Assembly: GCA_938002255.1 (NCBI GenBank)
Contig: CALLAL010000002.1
Location: 1 to 64,000 of the forward strand
DNA: 64,000 nt
Direction of reading: 5' to 3'
Source of the DNA: an uncultured bacterium
GTDB taxonomy: Bacteria > Desulfobacterota > BSN033 > UBA1163
Below are positions 45,501 to 57,461 of this stretch, in pieces (the first letter of the stretch is position 1; every line of letters starts with the position of its first letter). The notes under the pieces were generated by a model. It was not told where the DNA came from. It made no database searches and saw nothing but the letters and a program-made list of their open reading frames with translations. The position numbers and the translations under genes are program-made.

Positions 45501-45738
45501 CATGTCGAACGTTTTGAATACGGCTGACCCGCTTTTCAATGGGGCGCGTGATGGTAATCTCCACATCCTCTGGACTGGCTCCAGGATAGTCGGTCACCAC
45601 CGAAACCACAGGATAAGAAATTTCAGGGAAGAGATCGATGGCGAGGTTGGAAAAGGCAATCAGTCCAAGAAGGATAATTCCAATGGCCACCATGAATCGG
45701 GCCACGGGATTCTTGAGAGAACCACGGATCAAATCCAT
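42589..45738 (-). CDS. RND family efflux pump (inner-membrane transporter)
   Basis: This 1049-aa proton-driven pump has 12 membrane segments and two large periplasmic loops. The start NPVARFMVAIGIILLG and the segment-4 LVDDAIVVLEN with its Asp pair for proton relay are present. It is closest to the hydrophobic/amphiphilic and MMPL-like AcrB/HAE1 group rather than to metal CusA types, by overall look. Its adaptor is the gene 6 nt upstream. No TolC-type outer channel is in the window. Confidence 0.93.
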   Translation of the reverse strand: MDLIRGSLKNPVARFMVAIGIILLGLIAFSNLAIDLFPEISYPVVSVVTDYPGASPEDVEITITRPIEKRVSRIQNVRHVSSRSREGTSVVTLEFYWGTDLDIASTDIQRSLSEILDLFPDEAKQPIIIKFDPSQISVIVLAITGPLEDYQLRELGEDFIAPRLESLKGVASANVFGGQTREVQILLDRSKLERFNLPLDRVAQAVRASYMDRPGGSLNTGVREYTVRTLGRTPNVKDFEEIVVALQNGIPIRVRDVGSVQEGYEDIQAEVNVNGMKGVVLGVQKQIGGNTVSVVDEVLKALPQIQRELPPGVSLEVVADQSTFIRKSIHNLQKEAMMGALLAVVIILIFLRNVTSTVIIAHSIPLSIVATFVLLHFGKFTLNIMTLGGLALGVGRLVDDAIVVLENINRHLERGEPPEEASYKGAREVSKPVIAATLTSIIVFLPLAFVKGIAALLFVQMAYTVAFSLLASLFDSLTLIPLLTAKFLKPKREEGSYSWSKRLLDKTQPFFQWMDQHYQRTLSFALSHRKLVVFGVTGVFAGTLFMIPLLGTEFFPTSDEGQVRMSMRLPVGSSLDETKKVVNEVEEIIFSSVSELKALWARAGSGRGRSVIFGGRFAGPHTATASIMLEEQSERRRSSEEIARVIREKVRNIPGAIIAVFPGGLISRVITFGADEPISVEILGFDIPTGNRLAKEVEGILREVRGVTDIQISREEGLPEYQIRFQQDRLASLGLTTSRVAEIVRGAVEGIEASIYVDPQTGRERQVRVRLREEDRRHPEDLQKIPIPVSGGKVVSLSHIADVVRTTSPSQLERKYQQRIVYVTANTSGRDLGSVASEIEERISQMNIPKDFSIQLKGTREEQKEAFQTLFFALGLAILLVYMVLASQFASLLHPFLIMFSVPLGIIGVIWALFLTGNTLSVISFIGIIMMVGIVVSNAIILIDYINRLRKEEGLELKEAVIQGGRVRLRPILMTSLTTVFGLTPMALGFGEGAETNASLAIAVIGGLMVSMFLTLVFIPTLYYIVEKRRERKKGFEGPRGQGVEGYQI

Positions 45739-45744
45739 GGAGAT

Positions 45745-48362
<2,618 letters not shown>

Positions 48363-48413
48363 TTAGGAATTTCTTCTAAAGGATTCCACATTGACCCTTA
48401 CGCAACCCGCCCT

Positions 48414-49577
48414 CTAAAGTCCTGCTGCTTTTCTCAACTCCTTTGCCCGATGGGTCTTCTCCCAGGTAAAGCCGGGTTCATCTCGACCAAAATGTCCGTA
48501 ACAGGCGGTCTGCTTATAAATGGGTTTGAGAAGATCGAGGTAGTCAATGATCGCTCTCGGCCTCAGATCGAAATGCTCTCGAATAAGCCTGGCAATCTCA
48601 TCAGGAGGAATTTTTGAAGTTCTGGAGGTATCGATCATCAATGAAACAGGCTCGGCCCTTCCGATCGTATAAGCAATCTGTACCTCACACTTCTCTGCCA
48701 GCCCAGCAGCCACCACATTCTTTGCTATGTGCCTCGCCATATAGGAAGCACTCCGATCCATTTTGGAGGGATCCTTCCCAGAGAAGCAACCTCCCCCATG
48801 GCTCCCGACACCTCCATAGGTATCGACGATGATTTTTCTTCCGGTGAGACCGCAATCCGCCTTTGGGCCTCCATGGACAAACCGGCCAGTGGTATTGATA
48901 TAATACTTGGTCTTTTTATCCCGGAGGTTTTCAGGGAGGACTTTCATAATCACCTCTTCCCGAATCGCCTCTTGAAGTTTTTTGTAGGAGACCTTCTCAG
49001 AATGTTGAGCGGCAATGACGACGGAATCAATACGGACCGGTTTCCCATTGATATATTGAATCGTTACCTGGGATTTCCCATCGGGTCTCAGAAAATCGAG
49101 AATCCCTTTCTTTCGGACTTCTGCTAATCGTCGGGTCAAACGATGAGCATAGACAATGGGCATGGGCATCAATTCAGGCGTTTCATTACAGGCATAGCCA
49201 AACATGAGTCCTTGATCCCCAGCCCCTTGTTCGTGCCCTTCGTCCCGATCGACACCTCGCCGAATATCCGGGGATTGCTCGTCAATAGAGGTAATGACCG
49301 CACAGGTTTCCCAGTCAAAACCCATGGCAGAGTCATTATATCCAATCTCTTTGATCGTTTCCCTTACAATAGCAGGCATATGGACATAACAAGAAGTCGT
49401 AATTTCTCCAGCGATAATCGCCATTCCAGTCGTCACCATCGTCTCGCAGGCCACCCTTGCCTTAGGATCTTGAGCGATGATGGCATCCAGAATGGCATCC
49501 GAGATCTGATCGGCCACTTTATCCGGATGTCCCTCGGTAACGGATTCAGAAGTAAATAAAAAGTCGGTCATTGCCAT
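48414..49577 (-). CDS. metK: S-adenosylmethionine synthase
   Basis: This 387-aa enzyme makes SAM from ATP and methionine. [12 protein letters not shown], the [13 protein letters not shown] loop and [16 protein letters not shown]-type active-site loop are intact. The ATG at 49577 follows AGGAGG at 8 nt. Full length. Confidence 0.96.
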   Translation of the reverse strand: MAMTDFLFTSESVTEGHPDKVADQISDAILDAIIAQDPKARVACETMVTTGMAIIAGEITTSCYVHMPAIVRETIKEIGYNDSAMGFDWETCAVITSIDEQSPDIRRGVDRDEGHEQGAGDQGLMFGYACNETPELMPMPIVYAHRLTRRLAEVRKKGILDFLRPDGKSQVTIQYINGKPVRIDSVVIAAQHSEKVSYKKLQEAIREEVIMKVLPENLRDKKTKYYINTTGRFVHGGPKADCGLTGRKIIVDTYGGVGSHGGGCFSGKDPSKMDRSASYMARHIAKNVVAAGLAEKCEVQIAYTIGRAEPVSLMIDTSRTSKIPPDEIARLIREHFDLRPRAIIDYLDLLKPIYKQTACYGHFGRDEPGFTWEKTHRAKELRKAAGL

Positions 49578-49635
49578 ATTCTGTTCCTCCTTTGAAGTTT
49601 ACCATAACTATTAATCCTAAAAGGATTCTTAAGGA

Positions 49636-51399
49636 TTAGTCAAATTCCCCGGGAAACCTTTCTGCCATCCACTTGCGGACATAGCGTTTAATCTCTGTGG
49701 CTGTGGTCAATTGAAACAACCTTTCCGTAAGGGCTTTGGCCTCAGTCACCGTTACCTTTCGAAGCATCTTCTTCACTTTGGGAATGGCGATCGGGTTCAT
49801 GCTGAACTCTTCAAGGCCTAACCCTAATAAGACTAACACATAGGCAGGCTCGGCAGCCATCTCTCCGCAGATCGCTACTGGGATCCCTGCATGGTGTGCG
49901 GATTGGACCACATGGTGAATGATTCTTAAAATAGCAGGATGAAGAGGTTCATAAAGATAAGAGACATGCTCGTTGATTCGATCCACCGCCAAGGCATATT
50001 GAATGAGATCATTTGTCCCGATACTAAAGAAATCAACTTCCCGTGCCAAGAGGTCGGCAGTGATAGAGGCGGAGGGGATCTCGATCATGGCTCCCACAGG
50101 GATCTGTCGGTCAAAGGGAATTCTGGATCGAAGGAGGTCTTTTTTGACCTCTTCCAAAAAGGTTTTTGCCCTGCGGATCTCTTCAATGCTGGAGATCATG
50201 GGAAAGAGGATTCTCAACTTTCCATGGGCACTGGCTCGAAGAATACCGCTCAATTGGGTTCTGAAAATATCGGTTTCCTTCATGCTAAACCGAATGGCCC
50301 TGAGTCCCATAGCAGGATTCATCTCATTGCCCTGGGAATAGTGGGAAAGAAACTTATCCCCTCCAATGTCGAGAGTACGGATCGTGCTCACCCCTGGAGA
50401 GATGCTCTCTGCAAGGGCACGATAAGTTCGATAATGTTCTTCTTCACTGGGCAAGTCCTTTCGGTTCAGATACAGGATTTCGGTTCGATAAAGTCCGATT
50501 CCCTCTGCTCCATGACTCTTTGCAGAAGGAATCTCTCCGACCATTTCAATGTTTGCCTGAAGATGAATCCGGATCCCATCTCGAGTCACGGCGGGTAAGG
50601 CGGCGTATTTTAGAATTTCCCGTTCCAGTAATTTCACTCGCCGTTGACGCTCAAGATAGGTCTCCGCCATCTGTTCGGTGGGATTGATGACCACTTCGCC
50701 ATTCTCTCCATCAAGGATCAGAAGATCTCCTCCATTGATCAGGGAGGTCGCGACCTCTGCCCCTACCACTGCAGGGATTCCCAGAGAGCGGGCGAGAATG
50801 GCTGTATGGGAAACTTTGCCACCAATGTCTGTGACAAATCCTGCCACCTGGTTCAATTGCATCTGGAGCGTATCCGCAGGGGAAAGATCATGGGCCACCA
50901 CAATCACTTTCCCTTTGATTTTGGTGATATCATCGTGTTTTTTCCCCATGAGGTTTCTGAAAATTCGGGCGGCCACATAGTGAAGGTCATTTCGGCGTTC
51001 CCTCAGATATTCATCCTCAATGGTTTTGAAAGCGGCATCTAATTTTTCAAGGGTCAGATCAAGGGCCCACTCTGAATTGATTTTCCTCTTCCGGATATTC
51101 TCTACCGTATTCTCGATCAACATCTGATCATCCAGAATCATGAGGTGCACATCGAGGATGAAGGCATGCTGCCTCACCTGTGGATCCAGGATCTTCTCTT
51201 TGATCTCCCTTAACTGGCTCTTGGCCTCCTCAATAGCCCGAAGGAAACGTTTAATCTCCTCTTCCACTTGAAGCGCAGGAATTCGTTTCTGAGGAAGCCG
51301 AACCTTATAGCGTTCTACCAGAAAAGCTCTTCCCTGTATAATTCCTGGGGAGGCTCCGATCCCTCGAAGGGTTTTATTAACCTGTTGTTGAATCGCCAT
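49636..51399 (-). CDS. ptsI: Phosphoenolpyruvate-protein phosphotransferase (PTS enzyme I)
   Basis: This 587-aa enzyme moves phosphate from PEP to HPr. The phosphorylated residue is His 198 (GGKVSHTAI). The PEP-binding barrel follows, with the GIGLYRTE stretch and the active-site FSIGTNDLIQY and ICGEMA segments. It has no GAF domain, so it is the plain rather than nitrogen-PTS (PtsP) form. It starts 2 nt after the ptsH stop. Confidence 0.95.
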   Translation of the reverse strand: MAIQQQVNKTLRGIGASPGIIQGRAFLVERYKVRLPQKRIPALQVEEEIKRFLRAIEEAKSQLREIKEKILDPQVRQHAFILDVHLMILDDQMLIENTVENIRKRKINSEWALDLTLEKLDAAFKTIEDEYLRERRNDLHYVAARIFRNLMGKKHDDITKIKGKVIVVAHDLSPADTLQMQLNQVAGFVTDIGGKVSHTAILARSLGIPAVVGAEVATSLINGGDLLILDGENGEVVINPTEQMAETYLERQRRVKLLEREILKYAALPAVTRDGIRIHLQANIEMVGEIPSAKSHGAEGIGLYRTEILYLNRKDLPSEEEHYRTYRALAESISPGVSTIRTLDIGGDKFLSHYSQGNEMNPAMGLRAIRFSMKETDIFRTQLSGILRASAHGKLRILFPMISSIEEIRRAKTFLEEVKKDLLRSRIPFDRQIPVGAMIEIPSASITADLLAREVDFFSIGTNDLIQYALAVDRINEHVSYLYEPLHPAILRIIHHVVQSAHHAGIPVAICGEMAAEPAYVLVLLGLGLEEFSMNPIAIPKVKKMLRKVTVTEAKALTERLFQLTTATEIKRYVRKWMAERFPGEFD

Positions 51400-51401
51400 C
51401 C

Positions 51402-51668
51402 CTATTCCTCATTGAATTTATTCTCAATTAGCTTCCCAAGGGTCTGAATCGCCTGAACCGCATCTTTCCCCTCAGCTTTCAATGTAATCTTGGTTCCTTT
51501 GGTTGCCGCTAACATTAAAATTCCCATGATGGATTTTCCGTTCACCTCCATCCCATCCTTCTCAATGCTCACTTCGGATACAAACTGATTGGCTGTTTTA
51601 ACGAGAAGGGCTGCTGCTCTGGCATGAAGTCCTAACTTGTTCTTAATCATGAATGTTCGGATTTCCAT
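51402..51668 (-). CDS. ptsH: Phosphocarrier protein HPr
   Basis: This 88-aa carrier has the catalytic His 15 (LGLHARAA) and the regulatory Ser 46 (NGKSIMGILML). Ser 46 is the target of HprK, whose gene lies 1.4 kb upstream in the same run, so dual control is expected. Confidence 0.95.
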   Translation of the reverse strand: MEIRTFMIKNKLGLHARAAALLVKTANQFVSEVSIEKDGMEVNGKSIMGILMLAATKGTKITLKAEGKDAVQAIQTLGKLIENKFNEE

Positions 51669-51701
51669 CCCTTTGAACCACCTTTCCTCCTTTTCCTCAT
51701 G

Positions 51702-52127
51702 TCACTTTTTCTCGACCCGTTTTTTGAGCACTTCGCTTGCCAGATTGATGTTTTTCTGCCCATAGTCGGTAATAAAAGCCGCCAAGGATTCCAAATCCAT
51801 ATTGTTTGGATAGGTGGCCAATTTTAATAACATGGGGAGATTCACCCCTGTGATCACCTCGATCTTCTTCTCTTCCAAAAAGGAGAGACTAATGTTCGAG
51901 GGGGTTCCTCCGTACATATCGGTCAGGATCAAAATCCCTTCCCCTCCCTCCACTTTGCGGATGGCGGCGATGATCTTTTCTCGAATCTCCTCCGATCCCT
52001 CTTGAGGAAGGATGGAAACAGATTGAAACTGCTTTAACTCTTCACCGATCACCAGCTGTGCTGCTGCAATCAACTCTTCCCCTAATCGACAATGAGTGAC
52101 AATGATGACTCCTACCATATCGTTCAT
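51702..52127 (-). CDS. PTS EIIA component, mannose family
   Basis: This 141-aa EIIA-Man domain has its phospho-His at residue 12 (VTHCRLGEEL) and the TDMYGGTPSN stretch. No EIIB, IIC or IID follows, so it is probably a regulatory acceptor rather than part of a sugar transporter. Its ATG overlaps the rapZ stop by 4 nt. Confidence 0.92.
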   Translation of the reverse strand: MNDMVGVIIVTHCRLGEELIAAAQLVIGEELKQFQSVSILPQEGSEEIREKIIAAIRKVEGGEGILILTDMYGGTPSNISLSFLEEKKIEVITGVNLPMLLKLATYPNNMDLESLAAFITDYGQKNINLASEVLKKRVEKK

Positions 52128-53035
52128 CCTCTCTCTGCATCACGGTGTCTGACCGATAGAAAAACACCCTTTTTCGTCAATTCGGCCCGAAGCTTCTCAA
52201 CCAGTTGGTTGACGATAACGATAGAGCGATGCCTCCCGCCGGTACACCCGACAGCAATGGTTAAATGGGTTCTCCGCTCACGGAGATAGAAGGGGAGGAG
52301 GAATCGAATGAAGTTCTGGGTCTGTTCTAAGAATGCCTGTGTCTCCTCCCATTGTAAAAGATACTTGGCCACTTTGGGATCATCCCCCCTGAGCGATTTC
52401 AGTTCCTCAACGAAGTAGGGGTTAGGTAAAAACCGGACATCGAACATCAGATCCGCTTCGTAGGGAACGCCGAAGCTATATCCAAAAGAGAGAAAGGTCA
52501 CCGTCAGATGGACACCTGTTCCCTGCTCCTGAACATACTGTTGGATCTTCTCTTTCAATTGATGAACGTTGAACTGGGAGGTATCGATGACCAGATTCGC
52601 CGTATCTCGAATCCCTGCGAGGCGTTCTCTTTCGAGCCGGATCCCTTCGAGAACCGACCCCCCTACTGCCAACGGATGCTGACGTCTCGTTTCACTATAC
52701 CGTCTCGTCAGAACAGGATCGGAAGCATCCAGGAAAAGGATTTCGATAGGATACCCTTCCTTTCGAAGTCCCTCGATCATCTTTCTTGCATCTTCAAAAA
52801 CATCGATCGGTCCTCTTGCAGACATCGAACGGGATTCCGCTTCTCGGATATCCTCCACCACAGCCACTCTTGAAATCTTACCACCGGATTGTTCGCAGAG
52901 TTCAAGAAACTTAGGCAACAAAGGAAGAGGGAGGTTATCAACGCAGTAAAACCCAATATCCTCTAACGCCTTAATAGCTGTTGTTTTTCCTGACCCTGAA
53001 AGACCGCTGATGAGAATCACCCTGAGGCTCTTCAC
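52124..53035 (-). CDS. rapZ: RNase adapter protein RapZ
   Basis: This 303-aa P-loop protein has Walker A GLSGSGKT at 11-18 and a C-terminal domain with FLSFGYSFG and the VGCTGGRHRSI loop. In enterics it binds glucosamine 6-phosphate and small RNAs; in other bacteria its role is less certain. It overlaps hprK and the EIIA gene by 4 nt each, so the three are coupled. Confidence 0.93.
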   Translation of the reverse strand: MKSLRVILISGLSGSGKTTAIKALEDIGFYCVDNLPLPLLPKFLELCEQSGGKISRVAVVEDIREAESRSMSARGPIDVFEDARKMIEGLRKEGYPIEILFLDASDPVLTRRYSETRRQHPLAVGGSVLEGIRLERERLAGIRDTANLVIDTSQFNVHQLKEKIQQYVQEQGTGVHLTVTFLSFGYSFGVPYEADLMFDVRFLPNPYFVEELKSLRGDDPKVAKYLLQWEETQAFLEQTQNFIRFLLPFYLRERRTHLTIAVGCTGGRHRSIVIVNQLVEKLRAELTKKGVFLSVRHRDAERG

Positions 53036-54000
53036 TCCACCTCGCCCTCTACATCCACCCCTTGTTTCCCTTTCTCCCCCATCCTGGAAAGAAGTTTCTT
53101 TTCAAACTCCAGGGCAGAATCGTACCCCATCCTCTTCAGGAGATAGTTACGAGCGGCCACTTCGATGATGGTCGTTAAATTTCGCGCTGGAGTGACAGGA
53201 ATTCTTAACATTGGGAGGTCCACTCCAAGGATGGTATATTTCTCCTCCTCAAATCCGAGGCGATCGTACTCTTGTTGGGTATCCCACTCCACAAGTTCAA
53301 GGACTAATTCCACCTTCTTCTGTTCACGGATCGCCTCGACCCCGAAGAGACTCCGGATATTAATGATCCCCAGTCCTCGAACTTCCATATGGTGCTGAAT
53401 GACTTCAAAGCCACTTCCAATCAACTCGGTGGGAGAACGCTTACGAATCGAGACCATATCATCTGCCACAAGACGGTGCCCCCGGAGGATGAGGTCGAGG
53501 GCGCACTCACTTTTGCCGATTCCGCTCTTTCCGAGAAGGAGTACGCCAACGCCGAATACATCAATGAGCACCCCATGGAGACTCTGGGTTGCGGCCAATC
53601 GTTCCTCTAAAAACTTACTGACCCTCTCAATAAAATCCGTTGAACTGAGGCTGGTTCGAAAGAGAGGGATTCCTTTATCGTCTGCATGGTGAAGAAGCAT
53701 TTCAGGTATTTCGAGATTTCGGGTCACCACCAGACAAGAAAGCTCAAGATTACAAATCTGTCGGATGACCTCTTTTTGGAACTCAGGGGATAGGGTCTGA
53801 AAATAAGCCACTTCCGTATTCCCAAGAACTTGAAGCCTTTCGGGGTTGATGAATCGAGTATAGCCGGTCATGGCCAGTCCCATTTTTTGGACTTGGGGAT
53901 GGGTGATCTTCTTTTTTAATCCCTTCCGGCCCGCCATCAGGGTCAACCCGAGATGAAAGTCTCTATCCTGATAAAGATCTTGAACCAAAAGGCCTTTCAT
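53032..54000 (-). CDS. hprK: HPr kinase/phosphorylase
   Basis: This 322-aa bifunctional enzyme phosphorylates and dephosphorylates HPr Ser 46. Walker A GKSGIGKS is at 157-164, followed by the DD pair at 180/181 (LVADD) and the C-terminal LPVRPGRN-like PVTPARNLT stretch. The ATG at 54000, with AGGA 8 nt upstream, matches the family N-terminus; a longer frame of 16 codons is unsupported. Confidence 0.93.
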   Translation of the reverse strand: MKGLLVQDLYQDRDFHLGLTLMAGRKGLKKKITHPQVQKMGLAMTGYTRFINPERLQVLGNTEVAYFQTLSPEFQKEVIRQICNLELSCLVVTRNLEIPEMLLHHADDKGIPLFRTSLSSTDFIERVSKFLEERLAATQSLHGVLIDVFGVGVLLLGKSGIGKSECALDLILRGHRLVADDMVSIRKRSPTELIGSGFEVIQHHMEVRGLGIINIRSLFGVEAIREQKKVELVLELVEWDTQQEYDRLGFEEEKYTILGVDLPMLRIPVTPARNLTTIIEVAARNYLLKRMGYDSALEFEKKLLSRMGEKGKQGVDVEGEVE

Positions 54001-54051
54001 GCTGGATATCCTGCTGAAGGAAGGATCTCCTCCTTCCCTGGCCCACAATGA

Positions 54052-54513
54052 TTAATATCGTTCATCTTCTTCCTGAATGACTTCAAAGATCTCCCGTCGC
54101 GTTTGGGCCGTGATTAACTTTTTTTTAAAGGAGGAGTCTTTGACCAATTTAGCAATTCTTCCTAAAAGGTTCAGGTTTTCCACCGGTGAATTTTCTGGAG
54201 CCATGACCATAAAAAAGAGGTGGCAGGGCTTTTGATCGATGGCATCAAAATCAACACCGTGCGTCGAGCGGCCAAAAGAAAGCATGAAACGCTTCAATCC
54301 CCTTAAACGTCCATGAGGAATGGCCACGCCTTCCCCAATGCCCGTTGATCCCAATCTTTCCCTTTCCAAAAGAATCTGAAGGAGTTCTTCGGGTGAAGAG
54401 ACGCCACTGGGTTTAACCAGGAGGTCCGCCAATTCTTTCAATACAGAAGGTTTATCGGTTCCTTTCAGTTCCGGAAGAATCCATTCCTCTTTAAAAAAAT
54501 CAAGAAGTTTCAT
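54052..54513 (-). CDS. ptsN: PTS EIIA-Ntr component PtsN
   Basis: This 153-aa nitrogen-PTS EIIA has its phospho-His at residue 67 (GVAIPHGRL). It normally regulates potassium transport, nitrogen and stress responses. Its place between hpf and hprK is the conserved rpoN neighbourhood. Confidence 0.94.
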   Translation of the reverse strand: MKLLDFFKEEWILPELKGTDKPSVLKELADLLVKPSGVSSPEELLQILLERERLGSTGIGEGVAIPHGRLRGLKRFMLSFGRSTHGVDFDAIDQKPCHLFFMVMAPENSPVENLNLLGRIAKLVKDSSFKKKLITAQTRREIFEVIQEEDERY

Positions 54514-54533
54514 TGTCTTCTTCTATGAAGATT

Positions 54534-55076
54534 TCATTCCGCATAGGGAACCACCCATTCATAGCCCCCTTTTTTTCGATGTAGAGCATTCATCTCCCCA
54601 GAATTCGAATTGATAAAGAACAGGGTGGTGTCATCCCTAAGTTTCATTTGAGCGACGGCTTCCTCAAGGGACATCGGTTTGGCAGGAATCTGTCTTCTTT
54701 TAATCTGGGAGGAAAGGGCCTGTTCTGTGAGTTCTTCGTCAGAGGGCGCAGGTTTCTGAAGCATGTTTTCTGAGACCACACGTTTCCCTCTTTTTCGTCT
54801 TGTCTTCTCTCGCTTTTCTCTGATTTGACGGTCCATTTTATCAGCCATGAGATCAATGGCAGCGTAAAGATCCCGATCTCTTCCCTCGCTGTTCAGGGTG
54901 AGACCATCGCTGAGGATGGTTAACTCTGCCGAGTGGCGAAACTTCTCGACCGAGAGAACCACATGGGCCTCTCTGGGATTCTCAATAAATTTTTTTAACC
55001 TTATGACCTTCTTCTTTACATAATCTTTGATCCCTTCGTCAGGTTCCAGGTGTCGGAATGTCACGGCAATTTGCAT
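54534..55076 (-). CDS. hpf: Ribosome hibernation-promoting factor, long form
   Basis: This 180-aa protein has the N-terminal S30AE domain (1-100) and a C-terminal dimerisation domain (about 125-180). It stops inactive 70S ribosomes as 100S dimers. Length marks the long form (not YfiA/short Hpf). It lies 56 nt after rpoN. Confidence 0.93.
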   Translation of the reverse strand: MQIAVTFRHLEPDEGIKDYVKKKVIRLKKFIENPREAHVVLSVEKFRHSAELTILSDGLTLNSEGRDRDLYAAIDLMADKMDRQIREKREKTRRKRGKRVVSENMLQKPAPSDEELTEQALSSQIKRRQIPAKPMSLEEAVAQMKLRDDTTLFFINSNSGEMNALHRKKGGYEWVVPYAE

Positions 55077-55132
55077 GGGTCTTCTCCTTTGTCTCTATGA
55101 ATCATGTGGCCTGGTTTCTCGTTTCACCGGTT

Positions 55133-56584
55133 CTACACCACTTTTCTTCGTTCGCTCGATGACAGGATCTTCATCATCTCACGGTATTTTGAAATCGTTC
55201 TCCTCGCAATCGTAATATTCCTCTCCCTCAACATCTGGACCAATTTTTCATCGCTGTAAGGTTTTCTGGGATCCTCTTTGCTGATAATCTCTCTCAGCAG
55301 ACTCTTCACACTTTCCGAGGCCATGGATTCCCCTTCTTTTGAAGGGATCCCTGCATTGAAAAAGAATTTCAATTCATAAATCCCCTGCGGCGTATGCATG
55401 TATTTATTGTTGGTGACCCGGCTGATCGTTGACTCATGCATTTGGATATCCTCGGCCACATCCCGAAGGACAAGAGGTTTGAGGTATTGAATCCCATGAT
55501 CTAAAAAATCCCGCTGAAATTTGACAATGCTTTTGGCCACCTTGTAGATGGTTCTTTGGCGTTGGTCGATGCTCCGGATGAGCCATTGCGCAGAACGTAA
55601 CTTTTCCTGGATGTACTTGCGATCCTCCGATTGGCTGTTTCGGTTTTCGGTGAGGATGCGACGATAGTAAGGATTCACTTTCAATCGGGGAACGCCCTCG
55701 TCGTTTAGAGACACCACATACTCCCCCTCCACCTTGTACACATAAACGTCCGGGATGATCTCTTGAACCACTTCTCCTCCGTAGGCTCTACCTGGTTTAG
55801 GCTCCAGTTTGGAGATGAGGTTCGCCGCTCGATTGACCCGCTCCACCGTAACGCCTAACCGTTTGGCAAGGGCCGGATAGTTTCGGTTCTTCAACAAAGC
55901 GAGGTGTTCCTGTACAATCTTTTCTGCGATGGAATCCCGAGGAGAGATCTGGCTCAACTGAATCAAGAGGCATTCTTTCAAATCCCTTGACGCTACTCCA
56001 ACAGGATCAAACTGTTGGATCTTCTTTAAAACCTCTTCCACGTTCTCTAAAGGCATTCCAGACTCATTGACGAATTCTTCAAGGGAGGCTTTGAGATAGC
56101 CATCGTCATCCAGATTTCCGATAATCCACAAACCCGCCTCCTTCTCCTCTTCGGTCAAATGGGAAAGCTGGAGTTGCCAAAGGAGGTGATCAAACAGAGT
56201 GGTGCTCTTCGTTAGAAAATTTTCGAACGAGGGTTTATCTTCGCCATCGGGTTCCCTCAGCCTGGAAACCGATGAAAGGTTATAATTTTCCAGATAATTT
56301 TCCCAATCAAATTCATCGGCCCCCTCTCCTTCGCCTTTCACTTCAGCTGTGTGTTCGGAGTTGGATACCGGTTCTCCTATGTTTTCACGATCCGTCTCGG
56401 ACTCCCCATCCCCTTCTCTTTCTTCTTCAATCTCCTCGAGGAGAGGATTCTCTTTCATCTCCTGGCTGATCATCTCAACCAGTTCCAACCGGGTTAGCTG
56501 CAAGAGCTTGATCGCCTGCTGGAGCTGAGGAGTAATCACCAGTTGCTGAACAAGTTTGGGGGATTGTTTTAGTTCTAAAGCCAT
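55133..56584 (-). CDS. rpoN: RNA polymerase sigma-54 factor
   Basis: This 483-aa factor has the Gln-rich activator region I (LELKQSPKL..PQLQQAIKLLQL), an acidic region II (about 50-100), the core-binding domain and the C-terminal DNA-binding part ending with the RpoN box ARRTISKYRE at 460-469. It recognises -24/-12 promoters such as the one at 30577-30593. I start at the ATG at 56584; a TTG three codons earlier overlaps lptB. Confidence 0.96.
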   Translation of the reverse strand: MALELKQSPKLVQQLVITPQLQQAIKLLQLTRLELVEMISQEMKENPLLEEIEEEREGDGESETDRENIGEPVSNSEHTAEVKGEGEGADEFDWENYLENYNLSSVSRLREPDGEDKPSFENFLTKSTTLFDHLLWQLQLSHLTEEEKEAGLWIIGNLDDDGYLKASLEEFVNESGMPLENVEEVLKKIQQFDPVGVASRDLKECLLIQLSQISPRDSIAEKIVQEHLALLKNRNYPALAKRLGVTVERVNRAANLISKLEPKPGRAYGGEVVQEIIPDVYVYKVEGEYVVSLNDEGVPRLKVNPYYRRILTENRNSQSEDRKYIQEKLRSAQWLIRSIDQRQRTIYKVAKSIVKFQRDFLDHGIQYLKPLVLRDVAEDIQMHESTISRVTNNKYMHTPQGIYELKFFFNAGIPSKEGESMASESVKSLLREIISKEDPRKPYSDEKLVQMLRERNITIARRTISKYREMMKILSSSERRKVV

Positions 56585-56585
56585 C

Positions 56586-57380
56586 TCATTCAAATAGAGG
56601 GCCAGGTCCTTTTTCCCTAACGCCTCGCTCCCTCTCTTCTTTCATTTCCATTTTTTTGTCTAACTGAAAACGGTCTCCTAAATAGATCTTCCTTGCTCTT
56701 GGACTTCGTGCAATCTCTTCGGGAGTTCCGGACTCTAACAAAACCCCTTCATTAAGGATATAGGCTCGATCACAGACGCCCAGGGTTTCCCTAACATTAT
56801 GATCTGTTATTATAATTCCGATGTTTTTCGTTTTCAATTGACGGATAATCGCTTGAATATCTAAAACAGCAATCGGGTCAATACCGGCAAAAGGTTCATC
56901 CAGCAGGATAAAAGAGGGAGATAAGACCAAAGCCCTTGTGATCTCAACCCTCCTTCTCTCCCCTCCGGAGAGGCTATACGCTTTCTGTTTTCGAAGGGGG
57001 GCGAGACCCAATTCTTTTAAGAGGGCTTCCAAACGATCTCGTTTCTCCTCCTTAGACAGAGGGAGGGTCTCGAGAATCGCCATCAAGTTTTCTTCGACAG
57101 TTAGCTTCCTGAACACGGAAGGTTCCTGTGGAAGATACCCGATGCCTTTCCTCGCCCTTAAGTACATAGGAAGGTGAGTGATCTCCTCTCCGTTTAAAGT
57201 AAGAATTCCTGTATCCGGTCGAAGCAATCCGACAATCATGTAAAAGATGGTGGTTTTCCCGGCCCCATTAGGTCCTAACAGGCCCACGACTTCACCTCCT
57301 TCAATCTCGAGGCTGACATGATCCACCACCTTCCGTCGTCGAAAAGACTTTGTTAACTCTTCACATTTAAGATGGGACAT
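56586..57380 (-). CDS. lptB: LPS export ABC transporter ATPase LptB
   Basis: This 264-aa ATPase powers LPS extraction from the inner membrane with LptFG (not in this window). Walker A GPNGAGKT, signature LSGGERRR and Walker [12 protein letters not shown] are intact. It has a charged C-terminal extension of about 20 residues beyond the typical end. The ATG at 57380 follows GGAG; the preceding in-frame GTG is less likely. Confidence 0.95.
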   Translation of the reverse strand: MSHLKCEELTKSFRRRKVVDHVSLEIEGGEVVGLLGPNGAGKTTIFYMIVGLLRPDTGILTLNGEEITHLPMYLRARKGIGYLPQEPSVFRKLTVEENLMAILETLPLSKEEKRDRLEALLKELGLAPLRKQKAYSLSGGERRRVEITRALVLSPSFILLDEPFAGIDPIAVLDIQAIIRQLKTKNIGIIITDHNVRETLGVCDRAYILNEGVLLESGTPEEIARSPRARKIYLGDRFQLDKKMEMKEERERGVREKGPGPLFE

Positions 57381-57461
57381 CACTCTCCTTCATCAAAGGC
57401 CGAGGGTCATCGTTTAGAGTGCAGACCCTATGGCTTCGAACTCCGGCCTCCCTCCTCCAAA

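Noticed and set aside
49939-50598. 219-aa plus-strand frame inside ptsI
   Set aside because: Antisense shadow of a clear, full-length enzyme I gene.
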